Shown here: one piece after another, positions 14,301 through 26,900 of the stretch | Layout of the letters: every line of letters starts with the position of its first letter | Position numbering within the stretch: the first letter of the stretch is position 1 | The notes under the pieces: generated by a model | Databases searched by the model: none | What the model saw: only the letters and a program-made list of their open reading frames with translations | What the model was told of the DNA's origin: nothing | Source: Rhea pennata | Lineage: Eukaryota; Chordata; Aves; Rheiformes; Rheidae | Length of the DNA: 64,000 bases | NCBI RefSeq assembly: GCF_028389875.1 | Contig: NC_084678.1 | Coordinates: 15,282,899-15,346,898, forward strand | Direction: 5' to 3' | Made by a program: the position numbers and the translations under genes

Positions 14301-16125
14301 TACCACTGACGTCCAAAGCATCTTATGATTCATTTAGACCCTGTACGGACAAAAACCAAAGGAGAGATTAGGGTAGGAGTAGAAACACACTGGAGTGCAT
14401 CTCTCTTCTGAGGGACATCCTGCTAAGAAGGCAAATGGAGAAATTGGCTCACTCTACTCTGTTATTCTAATTTATTCCTGATGATGGGCTGTTAACTAAC
14501 AGATAATACCAATGAAGGAATCTTCTCCACCTGGCCAAGAAAAAGGTCTGCCTTTGTGATACTCGTAGCAGTCAGTTGCTGAAAAATTATGCAAAGCCAA
14601 AGACTTCTGCCTAAGATATCTGCCTTTTTGAGATGGGCATCGCTCACCATTGGAGTATATCAAAAGGGCAGGAGATGCAGCAGGTGGAAACAAGGAGGGT
14701 TTCAGAGCAGAGGAACTGGTTCCATATGCATTTGAGTTGTACATCCAGCTACCTCAATTGCATGCGTTGACTAGGTACTCCGTTCTACACCAGCTCCCCA
14801 AACTGCCCATGATCCGTGCCACGGGCATGGAGAAAATGGCTGCAAATTTTGATAAAAGAAAATCAGACAGTTTGGTGAGGATTAGAGCCACAGCAGGAAA
14901 CAATATCACTCATGAGCTCTGCGTGTTGCACAAAATCACTGGCACAGAGCTTTCAGTATCCTGAAAGTGTGCTCAGATACTTCTTTTCCTTCTTTCAGCC
15001 CTGTCATTCTCCAGTGACTCTCAGTTTGCACAAGCTGTATTTTGTGTTCCTCTAACCATACTGAAATTTATGCTATTTTCACTATCTTGCAATTTGCTAC
15101 ACATTTAAAATAGCACTCTTGCAACCTGATCTGGGAAGTGTGCTGCTGTCATTTGAAAACAAGAAATGGTTAAGAGGCCTAAAGCCTGTCCTCAGATTAG
15201 ATTCCACAGCTTAGCCCGCAGCCACAATGGAAGGATTACATTTGTAAAAGGAGGGTAAGGAAATCATTCCTACAACCAATGGCACCGAGCTCCAAGGAGA
15301 CCATTAGATATATGCAAAGGAACGCTTGCACAGGTGCACCCGCTGGAACGGGCTCCGCGTTGCGTATGTACAGAGCGAGGCCATTTGTGGGATCATGGTA
15401 AGGGGTCCATGTACACTTCAGAAATGACGTGGATTCTTGCAGATGCACACGTTGGATTGGGTTTGTGACCCCAGGCCCACGCCAGTGTTTCGGCCTGTTT
15501 GTCCTGCCCACTTTAGCATTCTTTGCTTTAGATGGGGAAACTTCACCTTGATCTCAGAAAGGACTGATGAGCCCCGATATTTTCTCCTCACAACAGCTCT
15601 CTGCTTCAGCTTAACAAAAATAATCCTTAGCAAAAGAAAGGTTAAAAAATCCTGAAAGCGCAGCTGATTCTAGGTGCACTCATTCAGCAAAACATTTTAT
15701 GATGCCACATGTGAAGGACGATGTGTAAAATTATGTATGGCATTTAACTAGCTCTTTGCCTCTTTTCCCAGTCTGCCACACAAATATTTCATTTCTTCCT
15801 GTTCAATTAGTCTACATTACTCTCTTTCAACTCCCTTTTTTTTCACTTAGCACTGTAGCTAATTCTGTAACTGCTTGTTTACTTCAGAAAGTAGAATTGA
15901 GACAATTCGTACAGGAAACAAGAATCTTCTGTGTTTCAGTATGCTTTTCTAGCAGCATTCACCAAACATAGACTCTTTCTGCCTCACCCTGCAGGTCCCA
16001 CAGTTAAGATTACCACTGACTGCACTATACGAATCAGGACTGTAGACTAGCTTAGGTCTATGCAGATCTTTTCTCCTCGGCAGCGTTTTAAAGTCAGGAG
16101 GAGCAGATGTCAGTGGCTTCTACAA

Positions 16126-16162
16126 AAGTAAAAGGAGTCAAGTATCCAAGTAAAAGGAATCA
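16126..16162. repeat. short direct duplication, period 22
   Basis: AAGTAAAAGGAGTCA (16126-16140) is repeated as AAGTAAAAGGAATCA (16148-16162) with one mismatch. A partial third AAGTAAA follows at about 16170. This is a small local tandem duplication with no evident function. Confidence 0.7.
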
Positions 16163-17463
16163 GGGGATCAAGTAAACCCTTTGGGTATAGAACATGTCTG
16201 ATTAATCTTCACTCAAACACCCTGTGCAGTGAAACTTTGCTAATCCAGCTGTTGGGCACTGTGTCCTTGCTTGGACTGGTAGCAGCTCATACTCCTGCTC
16301 TAGAGTGATTACCCCTCTGCTAGAGTGATCACTCTTGCCAGGACCCACTTTTCAGCTGTACTCTGGGGTCTCTCGAAAGACAGAGAGCTATCTTGGCATA
16401 AGCAGAAACACTAGCATTAACGCATACATTCCAAATCCACAGACAGATGCAGAAAAGAAGAGCAGCAGGAAGAGCAGAGAGTCCAATGAGCGTTGGCTAA
16501 TCGAGGAGTTTGGATGAGCAAGCTCCAGCAAGGCAGATGATGAGATGATGTATGCTATGCGGTCAAGGATAATAATACTTTAACTTATACCATCACAAGC
16601 AAGTATTAGCTATCAAGCATATTTAGAGGCCTTAATTATATCCCTGGAAGCAGTCCAGCCTGCACTGCTGTTGGGAGATGGTGACACTGAAGATGAACAG
16701 CCATGTACTGGCAGATGAACTGACGGTAAGAAATCAGCACCCAGGCAACTCTGTTATCCTTCCACAACGCAACAGACCCATCCTCTTCTCACAGCTCTCT
16801 CTCTTTAAAAAGCTAACTTTCATGAGACCAGACCTATTTCTCCCACCTCTCAGTCCTGCAAGAATTTCTGTAAGCAGTAAATATTGCCATAACAATCAGT
16901 TGAGGTGACCCTCTGGGAGCTTGGAGTTAAGCCAGGCTTCTAGAGTTAAAATTTAAGCAGAAGAGGAAGAGAGATTTTTAATTACTTTTGCCCAAATCTT
17001 GACTTCAGTGTACCAAGCCAGTGCTGCTTCTCTGCTCCTGTTTGAGCAGAAACACCTGCTACTTGTGTACTTGCTGGTGAAGAAATGAGAGGTGAGTCAA
17101 GTCAAGTGAGTCAACTGCTAGTACATGAAACTGTATTAATGGTTTCTTTTCTTTGCCAATAAGAATTAAAGCTTCAGGGCAAAGGTCTGTTCTTCACCTG
17201 GTTTTATTGTGTGTCCTAGATTTAATTGTGAACATCCTTTATCAGCTCTGTTCATTCTCTTCATCAGACGCCAGATGTGCATATAAGAACATATATTCTT
17301 CCTCTGCTATTCCAGCTATTCCTCAGAAAGTGCCAGTTTTCAGGGCAGCATCGAGGGTTGCTGGAATGCCAAAGGGCTACTTAAGTAGTAGCTGGAGAAA
17401 AAGCAGCCATTCAGTTAAAAAATGCCTAGCTGCAGGTGCATTAAGTGCTATTTTAATGTGGCT

Positions 17464-17524
17464 AGGGAAAAGAGAAAAAAAAAAGAAAGAAAAAAAAAAG
17501 AAAAAAAAAGGGGGAAAAAAAAAG
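17464..17524 (+). repeat. pure purine tract, 61 nt (A-rich, AAAAG-type)
   Basis: Every base from 17464 to 17524 is A or G, mostly A runs of 6-10 broken by single G or a GGGGG block. It encodes only a lysine-rich low-complexity stretch in the ORF that spans it, and that ORF is not credible as a gene. It lies 117 nt upstream of the pyrimidine tract at 17642-17731. Confidence 0.9.
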
Positions 17525-17641
17525 CATGTCCATACATCAGGGTGTAATATAGTGGAGATTTTAAAATATGGGGAAAGTCATCTGGGAAGTCAGCCTGAGG
17601 AAAGGATCTCTATTTTGTTTATCCAGTTTTGCCTACAGATG

Positions 17642-17731
17642 TTTTCCTTTTTCTTTCCTTTTCTTTTCTTTTCTTTTCTTTTCTTTTCTTTTCTTTTCTT
17701 TTCTTTTCTTTTCTTTTCTTTTCTTTTTTTT
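17642..17731 (+). repeat. (TTTTC)n microsatellite inside a 90-nt pure pyrimidine tract
   Basis: Thirteen exact TTTTC units occupy 17659-17723 and are flanked by further C/T-only sequence, giving 90 consecutive pyrimidines. Long homopurine-homopyrimidine tracts of this type can adopt triplex (H-DNA) structures and mutate rapidly in length. Assembly length may be unreliable here. Confidence 0.95.
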
Positions 17732-17817
17732 GTTTGGTTGGTTTTTGTTTTTCAGAGTCATCTCCATTGTGTTATTTCCTTAGTTTCTGTGTCTTGCTGC
17801 CTAGCCTCAATTGTTTG

Positions 17818-17833
17818 TTTTTTTTTTTTTTTT
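17818..17833. repeat. T homopolymer, 16 nt, followed by CTCTCTCT
   Basis: A run of 16 T is followed by a short CT repeat, about 85 nt after the TTTTC array. It belongs to the same low-complexity cluster. Confidence 0.9.
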
Positions 17834-20800
17834 CTCTCTCTGTGCGGCCTCACAACCTGTTCTCTGAAGTTCCCATCACAGAGTGGGACCAAATGATAGT
17901 GACAATGTGACTGTGTAACGCAAAATCTCATGATGAGCTCCTTTTCCCCTGTCATTTCAATCATACTAATTCAGGAGTGGAAGCCTCAGAATAATACTGC
18001 ACTACTCGAGCTCATATGGAACTGAGGCCAAATACTCAGAGAGTCCTTATTTGTGAGTTCTTCTAAGTGTTAGCAGGCATAGCCTAAACCAGAATATAAG
18101 GAGGGGGTTTGTAATACATAAAAACCCTTGGTCAGTGGCACTGAATGTGGTGCAAACATTCCTGGAAGACACCAGCTTGCAGTTTTGGTTCAGAACCAAC
18201 TGAATTCAAAGGATGACTTCCTATTGCCTTTGATAGGCTTTGGGATCGGCCCCAATTTGCCTTAAATTACACATCTGGCACTTAAATGAACTAAAAGATT
18301 TCTTAGTTTGTGGGTTTCCAGTTGTGCCAGCAGCAGTATGTTGTGGAAGGAGAAAACTCTCATGTAATATTCTTCACTGGCCACCACTTTGTCTGGGATG
18401 ACAAATTGTTTACAAATAGACTCACGTGATACAGTTCCATTATAGATGTTCTGCGTGTGTTTCATGATGGCTCTTGCTACTACTTCTTCAAGCTCTTTCA
18501 GTAAGTGTATTTTCCATTAAGCGTATTGATTTATAAATTTGAAAAGCTGTATATTTAAAAGAAAAGGACAAAAGAAGTTCACATTTTCTTCTAAAAAATA
18601 GGAAAAAAGAAGCAGAAAATGACATAAGTTATAGTATGTTGGAATAATTATCTGACGATGGAGGAGATAAAACCTGTTCCAAAACAAGCTAAGGTATATG
18701 GGAGCAGATCACCCCAGCATGAAGCTAGTTCTGGTTTTATTCACAGTTATGTCCTGTCAGTTCAGGTAAAATCTAGTTCCTGTTCAGTTCTTGGAAAAAT
18801 GACCATGGATTTGCATGACCTGACTAGCCCAGATGGCATGTTCATCTTGGACATGCAAGAGAAAGTTGTCTACTGTGTTACAACATACGTGGGCCTGGCT
18901 GACATGATAATCAGTGATTCCTCCACATTGAGATCTTGACAAGAACCTCCTTGCACTCCTCTTCCATCGTGCTTTGCTGGCACTGCTCAGCTTGAGGAGT
19001 TGATTATTTCAGCCCTTTTATGCATCAGATGCTCAAGCAGTTCCTCAGCTGCTGCTATTTTATTGCATTATTGGAAAAAAAAAATGACATAGCCTTGGTA
19101 CAGGAGGGATCAAGACACACTTTCTCAAGAGGCTCTCGTCTGAGTTTGAGTATCACAGACCACATTAACCAATTTTTACCTGGGGTGACCATGCATAGAG
19201 TCAAATTTATGCATAAAACCCACTGGCACTTAATATCTAGAGGATCTGGTTCTGACCAAGAACATGGCACAAAAAAATTGCATGTGTTAAATTCTCTGCC
19301 TCCTAGTTTTAAAAGGCAGTCTCTAATATTTACTGTGCTTCACATATAGCTTTGGCTTTCACAAGCTCTTCACTCTCAATGACCCAAATAGTTTCTGTCA
19401 TATCTTGTTGATAATGTGGCTATGATAAAACCTCTCCTAGAGTTACTAACCTCTCATGTGGAACCATGTAAACAGAGTTTGCAGACTTACCAAAGCCTAT
19501 TTCAAGAGCCTTTGAAAGCAGCTTTCCTGTTGAATTCAGTAGCACAGACTAGACTTCAAATATGAGAGCAAAATGTCAAGTTCCTGTTAATATGCACAGG
19601 GACTTGCTGCAACTGGTATATGCAAATGTTGGCCTGTGTGATTATCAGTTATTATTATATCAGTAGCACTTGTCACTTCTTCGGCTTTAATTATACTGAT
19701 TAAACAACACAGGCACAAAGCAAATAGTTAATCAATCGCCGAAGTGAAAAGCGCTTCCTTCAACTCAGGAATATCCCTACCCTGAGATACAGAGATACAA
19801 GTTGGCCCAGAATGGCCAGATTGTGCGAGGGCAATGGGCTGCCCTTTGCAATTTTTGTCACCCGTCAGGGCCCTCTCCCTGCGTCCTTGCCTCTCCCCGA
19901 TTCCTACTGACATTTGCAGCGAGAGTTGCTGAACCCTTGAGCTTTCTGCCATTTGTTTGCTTCTTTTGACATGAATTGGATGCATTAGGCAAACCTGGGG
20001 GAGGGTGGAAGGCAAGGAAGCAATTAGCCATCGACTCACTGCGAGGATGAAAGCGTTTAGCAGAGAGCAGCTGCAGTGGCGGCAGCTGGACAGAGCGCTC
20101 TCCTGAATGAGGCTGCTTCCTGGCGCTCTCGTTCCGAAGGCTGTCTGGGTATAAGGGGGAACGACGTATTTTTCCATTTCTATGGCTCTTTTGTTTCTTC
20201 ATCTTCTCTTTTCCTGCAGTGGCACTATGTAAGGTACAGCAAGGGCAAAGATGGGCAAAAGTGTTGAAATGAGAAAAGAGGTGATGCCAATGTATCCTCT
20301 GGAGGAAATGAACCTTCTCTGGGTATCTTTTCTCAGTATCTTTTTTTGCTAGAGTCTTTTGGCAAAACAGCCAGTGTAGGTCTCCTGGTACTGGTTTTCC
20401 TTCCTCGTCCTCTCCTCAGGAGGATGCTTTTTCCAGTTGTGGGTTTTTTTTCAGGGTTTAATATTGGCTCTGTCAACTGTAAAACATATATCTCCCTCAG
20501 AGGTGAAAGAACTACCTGGGAAGCAGAGACATGGAGTGTAAGTGAGCCACGGAAACAGAGCATTGCTACCCTGACACACCTGGTTAACAAGAAAAATAGG
20601 AAAAAGTACGGCAATAAGGGCATCTCCTTGCTGTTAGAAGGTATTTTTCTTCACCATTATCCGGCTTACTGTAGCATCTAGAGACAACAGCAAAGCCAGG
20701 GTCCCTCTGTGTTTGATGTTGTAACTCAGAGGGACAGTCCCTTTCCTCAAAACTCACAGTCTAAGCCAATTCTGTCCATGTATGCAGAGCTCAACAGAGA

Positions 20801-23742
20801 AGCAAATCCCCCCAAGATCATGAGGACAGGCAGACTGGAGCAGTGTAAAAATTTCCCAGGCAAAAGCTGCAATTCTTCTTGCATACTTCTGCGTTTACTG
20901 GTGGACTGTGCCTGTGGACATCTTCCCCACGTCATGCAGCCAAGCCAGAAAACATCCACCATACCTTCTGGTTTCTGAGATACTACTCTGCCCAGATGAT
21001 TGTTCTGTCTGCACGTCCCGTCTGATGGCAGTTTCTTCAGCTAATGCTGATTTGGATGGGCACAATAACCTCCTTATATTGGGAAAAAAACATGAACATG
21101 CATTAGAAGAATCTTTCTCTTCTGGTAATTCAAACAGTAGTCCACATTTGGGTTTTCTTCAGCATCTAGAGGTTCAAGAGCATGAGTTCAAAAGTTGCAT
21201 TTTGGGCTCCACGCTGTGACATGCAGGTGAGTTTTCTGCTGTCTGAAGATAAGTCATTTTTTCCCCAACTGTCAGCATAACTTTTGCTGAGTCTTCACCA
21301 AAAAAAAGATTCTATTGTTTAGCTGGTGTCATTGTCTCTAGAAGTGGAGTGATTGTCAGTGAGGCTGCTGTGGACTGGCATTTTCTCTGGATTAGAATGG
21401 AATGAAAAGTCTAAATTAACAGTCTGCAATAAAAATGAGCAGCTGTCATAAATCTGTCTCTCTGTGGAAAGAAAAGCAGAGTTTGCTGCTGATCTACAGA
21501 TGGTGGATCTGGGACTCAGACCTGTTTGCAGTATGCCAAATGGAGCTACACTGAGGTCCAATGAATTACACAGCTGTAACTGCATTGGAGAGAGGATACA
21601 AATCCTTATTGTGTTCCAAAAATAACCAGCCAAATTATTTCCACTTTGCTATTTCTTATGCTTCATGGTCTAGTCTTATTCTTAGGAGAAAGAACAGGAT
21701 GAAAATGGTCTACAGGGCTCCTCAAGAATGCTTGGAACAATTTCTCAGATGTGGTGCATCATTTTGCAGTGCTCTATCTGCCGGCTGACCAGGGCGGAGA
21801 GGATGAATTCCCCCAGCTTAGAGAGATATAACGGTGCCATAGTGGTGTGTGCAAACTCTGCAAAGCAGGGTGCAAGAAGTTACTGGAACGCAGGGATCTT
21901 CTACTGTGGGAAGAGCACCCTGGGGAGCAAGGGGGAGCGTAGAGTCTGACCCAGACTTCTGGCAAGAGATACCCAGCAAGGCCTAGCGCAGGGATCAGCA
22001 GTCCAGCTCTGTAATTCTAAATTCAATGGCACATATGGGGATGGAGGACAGAAGCAAAACAATTAGCAGTCAATTTTTCCAGATAATTTCCCCCTCCCCT
22101 CCAAACTTTATTCTCCAAGGAGAAGAGACTGAAACAGCTGTTGACACAGCTTTGGATTCAGAAGAGCCATGTGATACGTCAGTGTTTTTCACCAGGACTG
22201 AAACAAAAAGTTCATCTTGCTCTCCTTGTCTGAAATGTGAGTTTAGCATTTCCTCTGCAGGAATAAAATAAAAGGCAGAAAGATAGAGATGCTGTTCTGC
22301 TGTTGTAGCCCGTCTCATAGAACTTCACATCCGATGTGATAGCTGGGAGTGAAAGTGGGTCACCCTGCTACAGCAATTGGCTTTAATTAAACTCCTCGGT
22401 AGGATCTATGAAGACACTGTGCTTGCACCTCTAATTTAATCTTGTTTGGGTGGGTGCATAAGGCCTCAGGATCTCTCCTTCATGCCCATCTTCCTCTGGC
22501 ATCCTCCATGCCCTTTGCTGCTTCAGACTCAGACAGCACATTTTTGTCTAAATGGGGTAAACGGAGAAGCCTATTGACGTCACTGTCGGGGGACGGGATT
22601 TGGGGGATTCCCTCCTGACACTGCTCATTCCCTGCCGCACTCCCCATAGACAGCCAAGGGGAGCAGGACAGCACAGGGGCCAGCAGCCACCCGGCTGCTA
22701 CCACCAGGCTCCTACATCAGGTCTGCAGGCAATGGGCAGCCTCCTTACACTGCCCTGGGCCACAGATTTTGGTGAAGAATGAGAGCTGTTTTAACAAGCC
22801 CCCTGCAAGGTTTTGCAGCATAACGCATCCTGGTGTAAAATACTGCGTTGTGTCACGATGCCTCCTACACCACATTGCATTAGATTAAGCTCAGCGGTAG
22901 GACAGTGTATTATACAGCATCATGGTGGATTAAGCTGAATTTGTACTTAGTCTGTGTTCATCATATGATAATGGTTTGCTGTCAGCAAAGGTTGTTTGAA
23001 AGAGGAAGACTATTAATACAGACATAATGAAAACAAGGAGAGTGGGAATAATTACATTTCCTAGTTCTCCTTACAGATCTATGGGGGCTCAGGGAGAGGC
23101 ATGCACAGGTTAAATACAGCAAGGAGGGAGCAATCAAGGGAATACAGAATGGGAGAAAAAAGAATGATTGTTATAGAAGTTGGAACTGGATAGGCAACTT
23201 TTCTTCTTTTTAAAGTAGGAAGAATCCTATTTTTTTCTGAAAATATATACCACCAAGTACATAACTATTGATGGAGATGCCCTTTGGAAATAGCCTCTTT
23301 CATAAGCGCTATCTCTAATAACTGATAAGCATTTATTAGATTTATAGGAAGAACACAGTGTTTTCTGGGAAAGGTTCAGACACTTTATTTCTCATATATC
23401 TTCCAGGCATCTTGTTGGAATGATGATACTTGGTTTTGCACTGGATCCCTCTCATGAGTCACTTGTAATTTAGCCATCACTGATTTAAAAAGAGATCAAG
23501 CAAAAATGGACATGGAGTTAAGGCCAAAGTACAAATGGTAATTTTCCATCAGAGGTTATAATCTGTAACATGGAAAACAGGACACAGCTGATCTTGAAGT
23601 GATCTCATTCTTAGAGAAATAGTAAAAAAATAACTTTAAAAACTATATCTTCTGCAGATATATTTTCAACTTGTATATATTCAGAAGACCCTGGAGGAAC
23701 TGAGAAAGTAGAACAGGTTTTTAGGATACCACCTGACAAGTG
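17834..23742. other. intergenic, no gene recognised
   Basis: No supportable gene. ORFs at 18658-18939 (+, 93 codons) and 18262-18465 (-, 67 codons) have fairly protein-like compositions but no domain, no splice context and no partner exons. The stretches about 19840-20110 and 22840-23060 look compositionally like conserved noncoding sequence (non-repetitive, with TTAATCA/ATTAGATTA-type motifs), which is only an impression. Confidence 0.4.
20725..20780 (+). repeat. possible ancient SINE/LINE tail relic
   Basis: GGGACAGTCCCTTTCCTC followed by AAAACTCACAGTCTAAGCC resembles a recurrent block of old amniote interspersed repeats (ACAGTCCCTGCCCCAAAGAGC then TTACAGTCTAA). Only about 55 nt are recognisable, so the family is left open. 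Confidence 0.35.
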
Positions 23743-23910
23743 AGTCTTGTGGTTAAGAGATTAGACCGCGAGTTAGAAAAAGATGCTTCGGTTCCTGGCT
23801 CTGCAAGAAATATTCCCTCTGACCTTTAACATCTCGTTTATTCTCCTGCTGCCTCCAATAAATGAATAAAATAAGAAAAATATTATTGTTATTGCCTGAC
23901 CTCAAAAGGG
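23743..23910 (+). repeat. MIR SINE relic (sense)
   Basis: The blocks of the MIR consensus appear in order. GTGGTTAAGAGATTAGAC (tRNA-derived head) comes first, then GGTTCCTGGCTCTGC (B-box side and core start), CTCTGACCTTTAACATCTC (for TGACCTTGGGCAAGTTACTTAACCTCTC, divergent and partly deleted), CTGCTGCCTCC, AATGAATAAAATAAG, and ATTATTGTTATTGCCTGACCTC (for the ATAATAATAGTACCTACCTC block). The agreement runs over about 165 nt, which makes this the clearest ancient SINE in the window. Confidence 0.65.
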
Positions 23911-26900
23911 TACTACAACGATAAATGCATTCGTGCCTCTAAGGCCCCGGAGTAATGCCATGACTACAGCCAGAGGAGAACCAAGGCAGATGCTTCGCGC
24001 TGTGGCCCGACACTCACCTACGGGGCACTGAGTCAATTTGTGCCCTGTAAATGGAAGTGACAGTTGCACGATAAACTGCAGGGCCAGGGGAGAAACGGAT
24101 CTGTGATGTGCTTTTGACCCCTTCGCCTGCCCTCTGCCCACAAACACATTTATTCTGTCTGTCTCCATCTTTGCACAGTCCCAGCCTGTCAGCTTTCGAA
24201 AACTGAATCTCAGCTTTGATGAGGAATATTTAAGGAGCTGCTTTGTGATAGCTGAAAGATGTGGTCTAATTCAACACTGCTCGGATGTCAGTGTGCTGTG
24301 TTGGGAAGCATCTCCTGTCTGCTCTTTAAGTCTATCTAAATTATTAGTTCGCATCTAAAGAATATTCAGATGAAAACTCCACAGCCACCAACGACCAATT
24401 TCATTTCCCATGTAATGGAATAAGTTACCATACATTATCAATAAATAGAGGAGGAATGTAATACTTCTAGAGAGAAATGTTGTTCGAATGGAATTCAAGT
24501 GGACTCGGATGGAATAATAGAGCACAAAAAAATTACTGCACCTACCCCCATCACCAGCTATTTGCAGCAAGCAGAGCATGGGCTGTGTTACCCCAAGGCA
24601 GTGCTGTCAGGATCGATGACGTCTTTAATTAATCTAGCTGAGATAAAAACAAAGGAAATAAATCTCCGCATTCGGTGTTTTCTTTGCACTTTGTGCTTAC
24701 CGCAGAAACGAGCTTTGGGGAAGAGAGCGCAGGGAGGCGTTTTGGTACCCAGACATCCATCCGCACTCCCCGCACTTTCCTTCCAACTCCCCCACAAGCC
24801 CCACCAGTGTCTAGTCAAAATTGTGGCTGTCAAACCCTTCTCATGAGAATGTTCTTTTGCACGATCTGGGTAACCAGTCTCTGCTTCAGTCTCTCTGAAG
24901 CAATCTAATGAAATCTGTTCATCTTCCAGTTCTTTGTCCTTGGCTTTTATTTTTAATCGTCTCCTTTGCTTTGCACATGGAAGGCAGGAAAAGTGAGGCT
25001 GCCAGAGGCCAAAATTTAATTTGGGTGGACTAAGCACCTAAACAGACCTGATAAGTCAGTGTATTGGCAACACTACCAACCCAGAGATGACGCTGCATGA
25101 CCTTAGGTAGAGCAGACTGTCATTAAACATGATCTCAGAGCAACTAACTCTTTAGAAATTAGAAGTTTATCAGGCTTTATATTGACATTCCAGTCTCCAG
25201 CAGTTGACAGAACAAGCACAAATTCCTCTTCTGGCTGACTGGACAACCCTCTGTTCCTCTCATGTTGACAGATCTCAGCTGAAGCACATTTTCAGTTTTC
25301 TTGGCACATAAGTCAAGGATTTTTGCCATCTGAACTGTCTCAGTCCAAATTAATTCATTGCCACACACATGCATATATGCAGGCCCAGCTCAAGACACGG
25401 GGCGCATATTCCCTGTGCCAGGAAGCACAAGTTAGTTGATGGGTAAAAGAGGACATCTCAAAATCCAGGTGACCCTGTTATGGATCTGCAAGGTGAAAGC
25501 ATGTTCCCAGCTCTGACTAGTTAGGGGCACTGAAAAGTGAAAGAATTTTATTCAATTTTGGTTTTGTATGTATGTATGCATTATATTTACACACAAACAC
25601 ACACTCACGCACACATGCAGGAGTTTGTGTATGTGTGTGTGCTTGTATATATCCATCAAAAAGCAAAGGAGAAAACAGTACTGCATTAAAGTGATTGTAA
25701 GAAAACACTGTGCAGTAGGCCTATCTGGAAAAAAGTCACTGTCGTAGAATACATCCACCCAAAGGATCCAGCCTCCTCAAAAGGCCCTTCACGCACAGCA
25801 AAATCATGACGTTTATGGGAAGTTCATGAGTTTAGGCTAGGACTTTTTCATCCTCTGTTTGGAGATGTTGGTGACTTCTGATGGTTTTCTGCATGACCAT
25901 GAAAGCTGGACTCTGTCCCTGCACCGAAGCTTCACAAATGGTGCAATTGAGACCTTTCAGGTAGCTCAGATGGCTACAGGCAATGAACGGGTTAACAGGG
26001 GTACATGCAAATCAGATGGTCTAAAGGGTTTGAGGAGTTTCTCTGCTGGGAACACGAGCGTGTTTTGCCTGAAACAGTGCCACCCGCTTGTTACAAAGCA
26101 GTGTAGGAAACTATCCTGAAGGACCTCTTGTTACCACCACTTCACACCTGCTTGTCATGGTAAAGAGACATTGTAAGAAACGGAGCTCTGCCACACTCCT
26201 TGGCTTTCTGTGATTTCTCTGCAATATGCAGAAAGGTGGATCTCTCTGGAGACAGCATGTGCCGGAGAGGCAGAAGAGGGGTTTCTGATCAAGGGAACGG
26301 CCTGCTGCATTTCTAGTATGTTAGCTAGAAATTTATATATGTTTTTGATTAAAAAATTAATGTCAGAGAATATACTAGTCACACATCAACCACTTCTTGT
26401 CCTAATGGAAACAACCTTGAAAGGGTGTGAACATTGGCTAATCAAAAAAGTGAAAAGGGCAGCAACTCAGTTAGCTGCCCCATTAATTATCATAGTATTA
26501 ATTTCTTAATTTCTTCACTTTTCTGAGGAAAGGCAGTGAAACACTAAGATGAAATCATCATGCATGATAAAGGCAATATGTATTTACTGAGGATCATTTT
26601 TTTAATTTGTGTGGAGCTGCTGCCTTCAAAAATTAGAGCCCTTATTTGAGCGTCACCTTCAGTAAAATCCACACAATACACAGAGGGGCACCCACCTTGC
26701 AGAACGTGCGTGTCCGACAGCCGCTTAAACTGGGTCCATTTGTGAACATCAGCCGGCAGAGACAGCAGCTTCCTCCGCGGGATTCCTGGCTGGTTGCTTG
26801 GCTGGGTCTCAGTAACATGTCATCCCTGTGAGATGAGGACAGTCTCATCCTGCCGTCACCATCTGTCTGAGCCTCCAAGACTCCGCTGTCCACTCTGCCA

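Larger units (their letters stand above)
4386..17463. other. intergenic, no gene recognised
   Basis: About 13 kb without a supportable gene. The longest ORFs, near 7596-7976 on the - strand and 7642-8013 on the + strand, overlap each other on opposite strands and look like chance openings in a locally GC-richer patch. The stretch about 5385-5700 has a balanced, non-repetitive composition and could be a conserved noncoding element. Nothing else can be assigned. Confidence 0.45.

Noticed and set aside
17153-17896. 247-codon + strand ORF, the longest in the window
   Set aside because: Its length comes from low-complexity sequence: an A-rich purine tract read as Lys runs and a TTTTC array read as FLFFS repeats. 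Such tracts lack stop codons in several frames. No domain or splice context was found.
24588-25037. 149-codon - strand ORF
   Set aside because: No conserved motif, poor initiation context and no neighbouring exons; competing ORFs on the + strand overlap it.
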